Notes: generated from the sequence alone by a model not told the origin. A DNA stretch of 64,000 nucleotides from Rhodoferax sp. (GCA_030685025.1 JAUXWC010000265.1:58981-122980); one strand, 5' to 3'. Counted from the stretch's first letter, positions 25,364 through 34,090 are shown. A program made the numbers and translations.

Positions 25364-26044
25364 ATGACCACGATTGCCGCAAATCTCCAAGATGTTCGCG
25401 AACGCTTGGGCGCGGCGTGCCGCGCCGCCGGGCGCTCGCCTGACGCGGTTCAATTGCTGGCGGTCTCGAAGACCTTTGGACCTGAGGCGGTGGCACAGGC
25501 GTTTGCCGCAGGGCAGCGAGCCTTCGGCGAGAACTACATTCAGGAGGCGGTAGAGAAGATCCACGCGCTACGCCACCTTGGCCTCGAGTGGCATTGCATC
25601 GGCCCGATTCAAGGCAACAAGACGCGCCTGGTAGCACAGAACTTTGACTGGGTGCATACCGTGGACCGACTGAAAACCGCGCAACGCCTGAGCGATCAGC
25701 GCCCGGCCAGCCTCACGCCGCTCCAAGTGTGCATTCAAGTCAATATCGATGGTGGCGCCAACAAGTCGGGCGTTGCGCCGCGGGAGGCGCTGGCGCTGGC
25801 ACTGCAAGTTGCCGCTTTACCTCGTCTTCGATTGCGTGGGCTGATGTGCATTCCGGAGCCCGCTGCCAACTTCGCAACGGCAATGGCTGTTCATGCCCAG
25901 ACCAGGACGCTGTTTGATCACCTCAACACAAACGGTCTGTCTCTCGATACGCTGTCACTGGGCATGAGTGCCGATCTGGAGGCCGCAGTCAGCGCCGGCA
26001 GCACCATGGTGCGCGTGGGCACCGCCATATTTGGCAAGCGCTAA
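25364..26044 (+). CDS. yggS: PLP homeostasis protein YggS/PROSC
   Basis: This 226-residue PLP-binding protein with an alanine-racemase N-terminal-like barrel buffers pyridoxal phosphate. The PLP lysine lies in LLAVSKTFG, and the family markers FGENYIQEA, WHCIGPIQGNKT, HTVDRLKTA and LGMSADLEAAV are all present. Length is normal. It is divergent from pilT with a 35-bp gap; yggS next to pilT is a frequent arrangement in proteobacteria. Confidence 0.95.
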   Translation: MTTIAANLQDVRERLGAACRAAGRSPDAVQLLAVSKTFGPEAVAQAFAAGQRAFGENYIQEAVEKIHALRHLGLEWHCIGPIQGNKTRLVAQNFDWVHTVDRLKTAQRLSDQRPASLTPLQVCIQVNIDGGANKSGVAPREALALALQVAALPRLRLRGLMCIPEPAANFATAMAVHAQTRTLFDHLNTNGLSLDTLSLGMSADLEAAVSAGSTMVRVGTAIFGKR

Positions 26045-26285
26045 ATCTGGTTACCGCCTGACATGCCCACACCCGGGTTGGCCAGCATGTCTTCCATCAT
26101 CTTGCGCTGGTCGGGCGACATGGTGGCGAGTCGCTTCCGCGTATCCGCGATCGCCTTGTTGTTTGTTGATTGCTGGACTGCGTTTTGTTGCTGATTTCCC
26201 ACAGATCGGGCTGAAGAGTCTGAGCGAGCGCTCCAGCGCTGGCAACAAGGAGGACAGGCGCCGATACGCCATATCGAAGTCTCAT
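26041..26285 (-). pseudogene. Decayed DUF3617-type periplasmic protein (frameshifted, truncated)
   Basis: Two reading frames together resemble the N-terminal half of a DUF3617 protein. The upstream frame starts at 26285 with a signal peptide (MRLRYGVSAPVLLVASAGALAQ) and LQPDLWEISNKTQ, typical of the family. The continuation ADTRKRLATMSPDQRKMMED is found in the -1 frame, as expected after loss of one base near the CAACAAACAACAAGG stretch. The product would stop at about 80 residues, where full members reach 150-190. The end overlaps the yggS stop codon. A sequencing error could explain the frameshift but not the missing C-terminal half. Confidence 0.6.
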
Positions 26286-26402
26286 AGTGGCCCCAGAAAA
26301 TCAGGCTTGTGTCAAATCGCACCGACCATTTTGGAATCGCCACCGCGATGCCGACGCCAGTTCATGACTGGTACAACGAAACTTGGCTAACTCTCATGTT
26401 AC

Positions 26403-26876
26403 TCAGGGCAGGTGCAACCTGGTTGAGCTCTTGACCTCTTCCATCACCGCGTAAGTACGGGTCTCGCGCACGCCCGGCAACTGCCACAGCACCGTACCGG
26501 CAAAGTGCCGGTAGGCGGCCATGTCGGCCATCCGGGTCTTGAGCAGGTAATCAAAGCCGCCCGCCACCATGTGGCACTCCATGATTTCGGGGTGTACCTG
26601 TACGGCAGCCTTGAACGGTTCAAACACATTGGGCGTGGTTCGATCGAGCAACACCTCCACGAACACCATCATGCCGGCGCCGAGCTTGACCGGGTTCAGG
26701 CGCGCCTCATAGCCCAGGATGTAGCCGTCTCGGGTCAGCCGCTGCACGCGCCCCAGCACTGCGGTCGGCGACAGGGTGACCGCTTCGGCAAGCTTGAGGT
26801 TGGAAATACGGCCATCATCTTGCAGGAGACTCAGGATCTTGAAGTCGATCCGATCCAAATTGCTGGTAGCTTCCAT
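26403..26876 (-). CDS. putR: Lrp/AsnC-type regulator, probable proline-utilisation activator PutR
   Basis: This 157-residue Lrp-family regulator has an N-terminal HTH (DRIDFKILSLLQDDGRISN, LSPTAVLGRVQRL) and a C-terminal RAM/ligand domain (AGMMVFVEVLLDRT, MECHMVAGGFDYLLKTR). It is divergent from putA across a 110-bp AT-rich gap. Since this putA lacks the DNA-binding domain that autoregulates putA in enteric bacteria, an Lrp-type activator responding to proline is the expected solution, as in Agrobacterium and Rhodobacter PutR. The symbol rests on this context. Confidence 0.85.
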   Translation of the reverse strand: MEATSNLDRIDFKILSLLQDDGRISNLKLAEAVTLSPTAVLGRVQRLTRDGYILGYEARLNPVKLGAGMMVFVEVLLDRTTPNVFEPFKAAVQVHPEIMECHMVAGGFDYLLKTRMADMAAYRHFAGTVLWQLPGVRETRTYAVMEEVKSSTRLHLP

Positions 26877-26986
26877 CGTACTGGTGATTTATTCCGAACT
26901 ATCTGAAAAAATTAGCGAGAAATTCATTAAAACATAGCGCAACATACCGGCATTCACTGGTTTACCCTAATCAGAAAGTAATTCCC
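26877..26986. promoter_or_regulatory. putR-putA divergent control region
   Basis: This 110-bp spacer is noticeably AT-richer than the surrounding DNA, with runs such as CTGAAAAAATTAGCG and TTCATTAAAACATAG. Both divergent promoters and the operator for the Lrp-type regulator must lie here. No operator can be defined from one copy. Confidence 0.55.
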
Positions 26987-29959
26987 ATGCACGCACTCGA
27001 TCATTTGCCCAATCCCTATCGCGCCGAAGCCAGCATTGTTGCCGACCGGCTTGGTGAGTTGGCGCAGTCTCTGGACTGGGCGGCGGCAGCCAAAGTGGCG
27101 GCGCCGTGGGTGAGTGCGGTGCGCAAGAATCCACCGCCGTTTTGGGCCATGGAGAGCCTGCTCAAGGAGTACCCGATTTCCAGCGCCGAGGGGCTGGCCC
27201 TGATGCGTCTGGCCGAGGCCCTGTTGCGCGTGCCCGACGCCCAGACCGCCATCGCCTTGACGGCTGACCAACTGGGCCGAGCGGACTTCGACAGCGCCGG
27301 CGACAAGACGCTGGCACGCCTGTCGAGCACCGCCATCGCCATGAGCAAGAAGTTTCTGCCTGAACACGAGGGCGAAGGCGGGATCTTTGCAAAACTCGGC
27401 GCCCGATCAGTGGTGGCGGCGACACTGCGCGCGGTGCAACTGCTGGGGCGCCAGTTCGTGCTGGGCCAGACCATGGAAGCGGCCATCGATGAGGCGGCCA
27501 GCGCTAAACGCAAAAGCAGCAACCTTCGCTACAGCTACGACATGCTCGGCGAAGGCGCGCGCACCGATGCCGATGCCTTGCGCTACCTGAGCAGCTACCA
27601 GAACGCGATTGCCGCCATCGCCACCGGCGCCCGTACCACGGGGGCTTGCGAGAAGAATGACGGTATCTCCATCAAGCTCAGCGCCTTGCACCCGCGCTAC
27701 GAAGACGGTCAGAAGGCGCGGGTGATGCGTGAGCTGATGCCGCGCGTCTGGGGCCTGTGCGAACGTGCCGCCGTTGCCAACATCAACCTGACCATCGACG
27801 CCGAGGAAGTCGACCGGCTTGAGCTGTCACTGGACGTGTTCGAGGCGCTGGTCGCGCAAGTGGCGCAGCAATATCCGCAATGGAGCGGCTTTGGGCTGGC
27901 GATGCAGAGCTACCAGACGCGGGCACTGGAGTTGGTCGAGCATATGGCCGGGGTGGCGCGTCGCTACAAGATTCGGTTGATGTGTCGTCTGGTCAAAGGC
28001 GCCTACTGGGATGCCGAGATCAAGCGCGCCCAGGAAATGGGCCTGCCGACTTACCCGGTTTTCACGCACAAGCACCACACCGACATCTCCTACCTGGCTT
28101 GCGCCAAGGCCTTGCTGGATGCCAGCGACGCGATCTACCCACAGTTTGCGACGCACAATGCGGCCACCATCGCGGCCATCCTGCAAATGGGCGCCAGGAG
28201 CGCCGCGCCGTTTGAATTGCAGCGCCTGCATGGCATGGGCGAAGGGGTGTACCGCGAAGTCCTCAAGAACCCCTTGATCGCCTGCCGCGTGTATGCGCCA
28301 GTGGGCGCCCACAAGGATCTGCTCGCCTACCTGGTCCGCCGCTTGCTGGAGAACGGCGCCAATTCGTCGTTCGTGCACCAGCTTGCCGATGAATCAGTAG
28401 GCATGGACGAGCTGCTGATTTCCCCCTTGCGCCTGGAGCCGGAGTCATCGCTGCCCCTGCCGCTGGATCTTTTCGGCAGCGCACGCAAGAACAGCGCCGG
28501 CCTGGATCTGACCGTGCAATCGATGCGCGAGCCGCTGCTGGCAGCACACGCCACAACGCAAGTTCCGAGAGTACCGGAATTCGACGTCATATCAATCTCC
28601 GGGGCAATGACAGAAAGCCTTTCGTGCTATACAAAGTGGAGCAAATCGGTGGTCAGCGAGCGTGCCGACATCTTGCGCCGCGCGGCCGACGCACTGGAGA
28701 CGCAGACACCACGTTTTTGCGCACTGCTGGTCAGGGAAGCCTTCAAGACATGGGGTGATGCCGTGTCCGAGGTGCGCGAGGCGGTGGACTTCCTGCGCTA
28801 CTACGCCAACGAGGCACAACGCATCATGGCACCCGTGGCGATGCCCGGCCCGACCGGCGAAAGCAACGAACTGCGACTGATTGCGCGCGGCCCCTGGGTC
28901 TGCATCAGCCCGTGGAACTTCCCGCTCGCGATTTTTACGGGTCAAGTCGCCGCCGCACTGGTCACGGGCAACACCGTGTTGGCCAAGCCTGCCGAGCAAA
29001 CACCGGGCGTGGCGCTCGAAGCCATCAAGCTGCTGCACGCCGCGGGCGTGCCTGAAGCCGCCCTGCAGTTGCTGCACGGTCCGGGCGAGACGGTGGGTGC
29101 AGCCCTGGTGGCAGCGCCGGGCGTCGTGGGTGTGGTGTTTACTGGTTCGACCCAGGTCGCCAAGATCATCAACCGCGCCCTGGCCGCCAAGGATGGTCCC
29201 ATCGTGCCGCTGATCGCCGAAACCGGCGGTATCAACGCCATGGTGGTTGACTCGACTGCTTTGCCGGAGCAAGTCAGCGACGCTGTCATGCAATCGGCCT
29301 TCCGCAGCGCCGGTCAACGCTGCTCGGCGTTGCGCCTGCTTTGCGTGCATGCGGAGATCGCTGACCACGTCATCGAAATGATTCAAGGCGCCGCGAAGGA
29401 ACTGATTGCCGGCGATCCATCGGACCTGGCGACCGACCTCGGGCCAGTGATCGACCGCGAAGCATTTGATGGCATCCAGACGCACCTGACGCGGCTGCGC
29501 GCCGAATCCAAACAACTCGTCAGCCACGCCGGCGGCGCGTCACCCGGGGTCGGCGCCATCGCCAACCTGATTCGTCCGCAGGCCTTTGAGGTCGCCCGTA
29601 TCGCCGACATGCGTCAGGAGATCTTCGGCCCGGTGCTGCACATCGTGCGCTGGAACGGCGACCCGCTGGAGGTGATTGACCAGATCAATGCGCTGGGCTA
29701 TGGGTTGACCATCGGCATCCAGACCCGCATCGACAGCCGTGCCCAAGCCATGGCACACCGTGCCCACGTCGGCAACGTCTACATCAACCGCAACCAGATC
29801 GGCGCGGTCGTGGGCGTGCAGCCATTTGGTGGCGAAGGCCTTTCCGGCACTGGCCCAAAAGCCGGCGGGCCACACTACCTGTACCGTTTTTGCGCCGAGC
29901 AAACCGTCACCGTCAACACCACCGCCGCAGGGGGAAATGCGGCGTTGTTGGCTGGGTAA
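26987..29959 (+). CDS. putA: Bifunctional proline dehydrogenase / L-glutamate gamma-semialdehyde dehydrogenase PutA
   Basis: This 990-residue enzyme oxidises proline to glutamate in two steps at the inner membrane. The FAD-dependent proline dehydrogenase domain (about 80-470) includes CRLVKGAYWDAEIKRAQ near residue 333. The aldehyde dehydrogenase domain (about 540-970) has GPWVCISPWNFPLAIFTG, the general-base segment AETGGINAMVVDST and the catalytic Cys in GQRCSALRLL at about 779. There is no N-terminal ribbon-helix-helix domain and no C-terminal extension, so it is the short (type A) PutA. It is divergent from an Lrp-type regulator. Confidence 0.96.
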   Translation: MHALDHLPNPYRAEASIVADRLGELAQSLDWAAAAKVAAPWVSAVRKNPPPFWAMESLLKEYPISSAEGLALMRLAEALLRVPDAQTAIALTADQLGRADFDSAGDKTLARLSSTAIAMSKKFLPEHEGEGGIFAKLGARSVVAATLRAVQLLGRQFVLGQTMEAAIDEAASAKRKSSNLRYSYDMLGEGARTDADALRYLSSYQNAIAAIATGARTTGACEKNDGISIKLSALHPRYEDGQKARVMRELMPRVWGLCERAAVANINLTIDAEEVDRLELSLDVFEALVAQVAQQYPQWSGFGLAMQSYQTRALELVEHMAGVARRYKIRLMCRLVKGAYWDAEIKRAQEMGLPTYPVFTHKHHTDISYLACAKALLDASDAIYPQFATHNAATIAAILQMGARSAAPFELQRLHGMGEGVYREVLKNPLIACRVYAPVGAHKDLLAYLVRRLLENGANSSFVHQLADESVGMDELLISPLRLEPESSLPLPLDLFGSARKNSAGLDLTVQSMREPLLAAHATTQVPRVPEFDVISISGAMTESLSCYTKWSKSVVSERADILRRAADALETQTPRFCALLVREAFKTWGDAVSEVREAVDFLRYYANEAQRIMAPVAMPGPTGESNELRLIARGPWVCISPWNFPLAIFTGQVAAALVTGNTVLAKPAEQTPGVALEAIKLLHAAGVPEAALQLLHGPGETVGAALVAAPGVVGVVFTGSTQVAKIINRALAAKDGPIVPLIAETGGINAMVVDSTALPEQVSDAVMQSAFRSAGQRCSALRLLCVHAEIADHVIEMIQGAAKELIAGDPSDLATDLGPVIDREAFDGIQTHLTRLRAESKQLVSHAGGASPGVGAIANLIRPQAFEVARIADMRQEIFGPVLHIVRWNGDPLEVIDQINALGYGLTIGIQTRIDSRAQAMAHRAHVGNVYINRNQIGAVVGVQPFGGEGLSGTGPKAGGPHYLYRFCAEQTVTVNTTAAGGNAALLAG

Positions 29960-30086
29960 GCACTGCGCGGCGCGCGGCGCGGCCAAGAGTGGCATGGCCG
30001 CCCCATAACAGTGGTGGCAACTGAGCCGTCCAGCGCTCCTACAAGGCAACGGGCAGCCAGAAGTGAAGGCGGGGCGGAAAAGAGAC

Positions 30087-30163
30087 TTGGTGCGGCTGGC
30101 GGGGATCGAACCCACGACCCTTGGCTTCGGAGGCCAATACTCTATCCACTGAGCTACAGCCGC
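30087..30163 (-). tRNA. tRNA-Arg (anticodon CCG)
   Basis: The minus strand gives a 77-nt cloverleaf with acceptor GCGGCTG/CAGCCGC, D-arm GTAGCTCAGTGGATAGAG, anticodon loop CTCCGAA with anticodon CCG, and T-arm GGTTCGATCC, followed by an encoded CCA end (30087-30089). CCG reads CGG arginine codons. Confidence 0.95.
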
Positions 30164-30208
30164 ATTCGGGATAACCGCCCATTGTAGGCGCAAACCGCCC
30201 GGCCCTTC

Positions 30209-30214
30209 TATAAT
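30209..30214 (+). promoter_or_regulatory. Probable -10 box of the cytochrome c5 gene
   Basis: A perfect TATAAT lies 42 bases before the cytochrome start codon in a short intergenic region. No strong -35 box is visible at the normal distance; TTGTAG at 30182 is slightly too far upstream. Confidence 0.5.
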
Positions 30215-30255
30215 CGCGGCCTGCTTTCGCAGCACCACCACTCACAAAGGACACC

Positions 30256-30771
30256 ATGAGCGACCACAGTCACGACGAAGCACACACCGGGCCGATCAAG
30301 ACGCCCAAGCAGTTGCTCAACGCGGTTTTCTTCTCCTTCGTGGTCCCCGTATTCGGCATCATCGGGCTGGTGTACTACGTGACTTCCGACCACAAGCCCG
30401 CCGCGGGCGCCGTCAACCTGGAGAAAGCGCTCGCCGCTCGCATCCAAAAAGTCGGTACGGTGGAAATCCGTGATGCAAACCGGCCGATGAAAAACGGTGA
30501 CGAGGTGTTCAAGGCTCAATGCTCCGCCTGCCACGCCACCGGCGCGGCTGGTGCCCCCAAGATCGGTGACACTGCCGCCTGGTCCCCGCGCCTCGCGACG
30601 GGCTACGAGGCACTCCTCAATTCAGCACTCAAAGGCAAGGGCGCCATGGGTGCCCAGGGGGGCGGCAATTTCGAAGCACTGGAGATCGGTCGCGCCGTGG
30701 TCTACATGGTCAATGGCTCCGGCGGCAAATTGGCCGAGCCCACGGGGCAAGCTCCGGTAGCAAGCAAGTAG
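30256..30771 (+). CDS. Membrane-anchored class I cytochrome c5
   Basis: This 171-residue protein has an N-terminal uncleaved membrane helix (about 20-43, LLNAVFFSFVVPVFGIIGLV) and a periplasmic cytochrome c5 domain. The heme site is CSACH in QCSACHATGAAGAPKIGD, with the sixth-ligand Met in KGAMGAQGGG. It probably carries electrons to a terminal oxidase. AAGGA lies before the ATG. It is a single-gene unit with its own terminator. Confidence 0.9.
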   Translation: MSDHSHDEAHTGPIKTPKQLLNAVFFSFVVPVFGIIGLVYYVTSDHKPAAGAVNLEKALAARIQKVGTVEIRDANRPMKNGDEVFKAQCSACHATGAAGAPKIGDTAAWSPRLATGYEALLNSALKGKGAMGAQGGGNFEALEIGRAVVYMVNGSGGKLAEPTGQAPVASK

Positions 30772-30793
30772 ATACGGCGCTGGTCGTCAGAAC

Positions 30794-30820
30794 AAACCGG
30801 CAACCGCCGGTTTTTCTTTG
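30794..30820 (+). terminator. Rho-independent terminator after the cytochrome c5 gene
   Basis: The hairpin AAACCGGC-aacc-GCCGGTTT is followed by TTCTTT on the plus strand, 22 bases after the stop codon. Confidence 0.85.
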
Positions 30821-30846
30821 CACGTCACTCCCCGTGCGGATTTCGA

Positions 30847-31401
30847 CTACGGCGCAGTTGCCTGGTTGCTTCGCTCTAGATCGGGGCTGCACACGTAACC
30901 AAACCGCTCCGGCATGGTCAGACTGAGCGTGTCGAGCGGCACCCAGAGGCCCTGCAAAACCGCCTCCGCGGCGATACTGACGTCCATGGTGTGAACCAGG
31001 CCGAAGCCAATGTCGGTGTCCAGGTAAACACGGCCCTGCTCGTCGAGCCAGCACGCGTGTAGCATGGCCACGCGACCGGTGTGAGCGCGCACGAAAAAGT
31101 CAGAACTCAGGCGCCAGACCCAAGGCGTCAGTTCCAGTTCGACGTAAACCCGCTGCGGTCCATTCTGGAAATACCAGCGCCCCTGCCCGTCCGCCTCGTA
31201 GTTGCGTGCGATGAATTCGATCAGTTTGTCATGCTTGAGCAGACTGCCCTTGGCCTGGGCGCCACCGTCGCGAAACGAACCGCTGGCCTGCGCCTGCTCG
31301 TCACGCATGAACCAGTTGCCGCGTGCATCGAGCCCAAGCCAGCCGTAGCAATGCGGCACGCTCGGCCACTTGACCATGGCTTGCTTGACGATGTCGTCCA
31401 T
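30847..31401 (-). CDS. Conserved hypothetical protein (DUF2946-like label possible)
   Basis: This 184-residue soluble protein starts MDDIVKQAMVKWPSVPHCYG. It contains two similar strand-rich units, GWLGLDARGNWFMRDEQAQ and CWLDEQGRVYLDTDIGFG, and the central RWYFQNGPQRVYVELE. From memory it resembles a Burkholderiales family often labelled DUF2946, but I cannot confirm that. There is no signal peptide or membrane segment. It lies 17 bp downstream of the NTF2-like gene on the same strand and is likely co-transcribed with it. Function unknown. Confidence 0.75.
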   Translation of the reverse strand: MDDIVKQAMVKWPSVPHCYGWLGLDARGNWFMRDEQAQASGSFRDGGAQAKGSLLKHDKLIEFIARNYEADGQGRWYFQNGPQRVYVELELTPWVWRLSSDFFVRAHTGRVAMLHACWLDEQGRVYLDTDIGFGLVHTMDVSIAAEAVLQGLWVPLDTLSLTMPERFGYVCSPDLERSNQATAP

Positions 31402-31418
31402 GCTGTGCCCTGACGTAC

Positions 31419-31868
31419 CTAGTGGAGCACCGGGGTGGCGCCGTCTGCCCCGCGCACGTCGGCGGCGGTGCCGGGACTGGCATGATGCACCACCATGCGC
31501 CAGCCCTGAGCGGTCTTGTGGAAGACGTTGGTGGCCAACACATAGGCCACTTGCGACCCACGTGGCGTGGTGAGTTCAATGCGTTCGAGCACATTGTGAA
31601 CGACGCTCGTCAGCGACTCGATGCGGCAGACCTGCTGTGGCCAGGCGCCAATCCGGCTATTGGCAAACATTTCTTCGAAGGTGGCCCGGATGGCCGCCTG
31701 CCCGACCATGCGCAACCCAGCCGGGTGCACGCACACGATGCCGTCCTCATCGGCCCAGCACGCCATGAGGCGCTCGATGTTGCCGGTCTGCAAGGCCTCA
31801 TAGAACGCGGCTTCAATGTCATCGGCTGACCCGCCGATGACGGCGGCGCGGATTCTTGCTTTGGGCAT
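31419..31868 (-). CDS. SnoaL/NTF2-like protein
   Basis: This 149-residue protein has the NTF2-like fold pattern: DDIEAAFYEALQTGNIERLM, then ACWADEDGIVCVHPAGLRMVG and a C-terminal NVFHKTAQGWRMVVHHASP. Such proteins (SnoaL_3/DUF4440 group) include isomerases and binding proteins without a fixed function. The start is the ATG at 31866-31868; the open frame extends much further upstream but without similarity. It is divergent from lemA with a 114-bp gap. Confidence 0.8.
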   Translation of the reverse strand: MPKARIRAAVIGGSADDIEAAFYEALQTGNIERLMACWADEDGIVCVHPAGLRMVGQAAIRATFEEMFANSRIGAWPQQVCRIESLTSVVHNVLERIELTTPRGSQVAYVLATNVFHKTAQGWRMVVHHASPGTAADVRGADGATPVLH

Positions 31869-31982
31869 GATGTGAAAAGTGCAACGGTGCCCCAATTCTG
31901 CCGCCTTTTCAGAGCCGAACCCGCAGCCCCATTGAACATCCTCGTATGTGCTACCGTCGGGCCTTGAATTTGGAGGATCCTC

Positions 31983-32570
31983 ATGAAACGCTGGATACTT
32001 TCGCTCTTGGTCGTTCCGATGCTCGGCGGCTGCGGTTACAACGATTTTCAACGGCTCGACGAGCAGTCCAAGTCGGCCTGGAGTGAGGTACTCAACCAGT
32101 ACCAGCGGCGCGCCGACCTGGTTCCCAACGTGGTCGCCACGGTCAAGGGCGAAGCAGCATTCGAGCAAGAAACCCTGACCAAGGTCATCGAAGCCCGGGC
32201 AAGGGCGACGGCCATTCAGGTGACGCCGGAAACACTGAACAACCCCCAAGCAATGCAGAAATTCCAGGCCGCGCAAGGCGAGTTGGGCAGCGCGCTGAGC
32301 CGACTGCTGGTGGTCTCGGAGCAGTATCCCAGCCTCAGGGCCAACCAGGGTTTTCGTGATTTGCGAGTACAGCTCGAAGGCACCGAGAACCGCATCACGG
32401 TGGCGCGCAACCGGTACATTCAAGCGGTTCAGGAGTACAACGTGTTGGCCAGGAGCTTGCCCAGCAACTTGACGGCGATGGTGTTCGGCTACCAACCCAA
32501 GGCCAGCTTCGCAGTACCGAACGAGGCTGCCATCGCGGCACCACCAACCGTGAACTTCGAGAAAAAGTAG
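31983..32570 (+). CDS. lemA: LemA family protein
   Basis: This 195-residue LemA protein has an N-terminal lipoprotein-like segment (VVPMLGGCGYN), then NDFQRLDEQSKSAWSEVLNQ, the helical QYQRRADLVPNVVATVKG and the C-terminal NNLTAMVFGYQPK-like end SNLTAMVFGYQPKASF. LemA proteins are periplasmic or membrane-attached coiled bundles of unknown biochemical role, commonly encoded beside TPM-domain proteins. GGAGG before the ATG supports the start. It leads a three-gene operon with two TPM genes. Confidence 0.92.
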   Translation: MKRWILSLLVVPMLGGCGYNDFQRLDEQSKSAWSEVLNQYQRRADLVPNVVATVKGEAAFEQETLTKVIEARARATAIQVTPETLNNPQAMQKFQAAQGELGSALSRLLVVSEQYPSLRANQGFRDLRVQLEGTENRITVARNRYIQAVQEYNVLARSLPSNLTAMVFGYQPKASFAVPNEAAIAAPPTVNFEKK

Positions 32571-32604
32571 ACCGCAGGCTTCCACCGTTGCCAAGGCCTT
32601 GGTA

Positions 32605-33519
32605 GTGCGCGCACTGCATCTGCTGTTGATGCTGCTGCTTGGCCTGGCTGCGGCGTTCACGCCAAGCCTGCGGGCCCAAGGCGTCCAGTCGGTGCCGACG
32701 CTGTCTGGACGTGTTGTCGACATGACCGCCACCTTGTCGAGCGAGGATCGGCGCGGCCTCGAAGCACAGTTAAGCGAGTTGGAGTCGACACGGGGCAGTC
32801 AGGTCGTGATTCTGATGGTGGCCAGCACACAGCCCGAGGATGTGACCAGTTATGCCAACCGGGTAAGCAACGTCTGGAAGATCGGGCGCAAGGCCGTGGG
32901 CGATGGACTGCTGATCGTGGTGGCGAAGAATGATCGGAAGGTGCGCCTGGAGGTGGCCAAATCCCTGGAAGGCGCGATACCGGATCTGGCCGCCCAGCAG
33001 ATCATTGACACCGCCATCACGCCGGCCTTCCGTCAAGGCCAGTATGCGCAGGGTTTGCGCAGTGCCGTACAGCAGATTTCATCACGCATTGCGGGCGAGT
33101 CTCTGCCGGCCCCGGCCAAGTCAGGTTTCTCGGGTGGCGCTGCCGTATTGCAGGGCTTTGACTGGATGGACCTGGCGATCTTCCTGTTCTTTGCGGTGCC
33201 CATTGGCGGCTCGATCGCACGCAGAGTTCTAGGTGCCAAGTTCGGCGCACTGGTCATGGGGTGTGCGGTCGGTGCGGCGGCCCTGCTGATCACGACCAGC
33301 ATGCTGGTGGCGGCCATCGCGGCATTTGCGGCGATGATGGTCACCCTGTTCTCCGGTGCAGGGGGCGGCGGGGGACGCGCACACTCGGCAATGCCCGGCT
33401 GGGGCAGCGGCGGGGATGGGGGTGGATGGAGTTCTGGCGCGAGCAGCGACAGCGGCAGCGGCTTCAGTTCCGGCGGCGGTGGGGACTTTGGTGGCGGCGG
33501 CGCCTCGGGAGATTGGTGA
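32605..33519 (+). CDS. TPM-domain protein (YgcG-like) with Gly-rich tail
   Basis: This protein of about 304 residues has a signal peptide, a TPM domain (about 30-165; GRVVDMTATLSSEDRRGLEA, SQVVILMVASTQPEDVTSYA, RKVRLEVAKSLEGAIPDLAA), membrane helices at about 190-250 and a Gly/Ser-rich C-terminus ending GGDFGGGGASGDW. The same architecture is found in YgcG and plant TLP18.3; phosphatase activity was reported for TLP18.3 but is not established here. I prefer the GTG at 32605, with AAGG eight bases upstream, over the TTG at 32599. The stop overlaps the next start by one base. Confidence 0.9.
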   Translation: MRALHLLLMLLLGLAAAFTPSLRAQGVQSVPTLSGRVVDMTATLSSEDRRGLEAQLSELESTRGSQVVILMVASTQPEDVTSYANRVSNVWKIGRKAVGDGLLIVVAKNDRKVRLEVAKSLEGAIPDLAAQQIIDTAITPAFRQGQYAQGLRSAVQQISSRIAGESLPAPAKSGFSGGAAVLQGFDWMDLAIFLFFAVPIGGSIARRVLGAKFGALVMGCAVGAAALLITTSMLVAAIAAFAAMMVTLFSGAGGGGGRAHSAMPGWGSGGDGGGWSSGASSDSGSGFSSGGGGDFGGGGASGDW

Positions 33520-34040
33520 TGTTCGAGACCGTTCGACGACTGTGGCGGCACCGCTGGCTTGATGAGCACGACACCCGTCGCGCCATCGATCCGGCGCTGG
33601 TGGAGCGACTCACCCGACGGGTGCGCGCCAGCGAACTGCGCCACAGTGGCGAGGTGCGCTTGTATATCGAGGCGTCCCTGCCCACCAGCTACCTGTTGCG
33701 AACAGGCTCCATGCACGAGATCGTTCGCCAGCGAGCGCTGGCAATGTTCAGCAAGCTGCGCGTATGGGACACCGAAGACAACAATGGCGTCCTGATCTAC
33801 CTGCTGCTGGCCGAACACGCGATTGAACTGGTGGCCGACCGGGGACTGAATCGACATGTGTCACCCGAGCAATGGCACGCCATGGTGCAACGCATGGGTG
33901 CGGCCTTTGTCGCGGGCGATTTCGAGACCGGCCTGACGCAGGCGCTGGAAGAGGTCTCGACCCTGCTGGTGCAGCACTTTGCGGCCGCGCCGGACGAGCC
34001 CCATGGCAACCAGTTGCCCGACGCGCCGGTGCTTCGCTGA
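33519..34040 (+). CDS. Second TPM-domain protein
   Basis: This 173-residue soluble TPM-domain protein has the core HSGEVRLYIEASLPTSYLLR, LRVWDTEDNNGVLIYLLLAE and HAIELVADRGLNRHV, with no signal peptide or helices. It starts at the ATG in TGATG, overlapping the previous stop by one base, so it is translationally coupled. LemA plus two TPM proteins, one membrane-bound and one soluble, is a recurring cluster in Burkholderiales. Function unknown. Confidence 0.88.
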   Translation: MFETVRRLWRHRWLDEHDTRRAIDPALVERLTRRVRASELRHSGEVRLYIEASLPTSYLLRTGSMHEIVRQRALAMFSKLRVWDTEDNNGVLIYLLLAEHAIELVADRGLNRHVSPEQWHAMVQRMGAAFVAGDFETGLTQALEEVSTLLVQHFAAAPDEPHGNQLPDAPVLR

Positions 34041-34054
34041 GTTGGCAGCGGGCC

Positions 34055-34090
34055 AAAAAAAAAGCCCCGACTGCGACCAAGCGGGGCTTT
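34055..34090. terminator. Bidirectional terminator between the lemA-TPM and atp operons
   Basis: The hairpin AAAGCCCCG / CGGGGCTTT (34061-34090) is preceded by a long A run on the plus strand. Read on the minus strand, it ends in nine T residues, an excellent terminator for atpC. On the plus strand it also closes the TPM operon. Confidence 0.92.

Noticed and set aside
31869..32732. N-terminal extension of the NTF2-like gene over lemA
   Set aside because: The frame runs antisense through lemA; the NTF2-like similarity starts at the ATG at 31868, and lemA has a strong ribosome-binding site.
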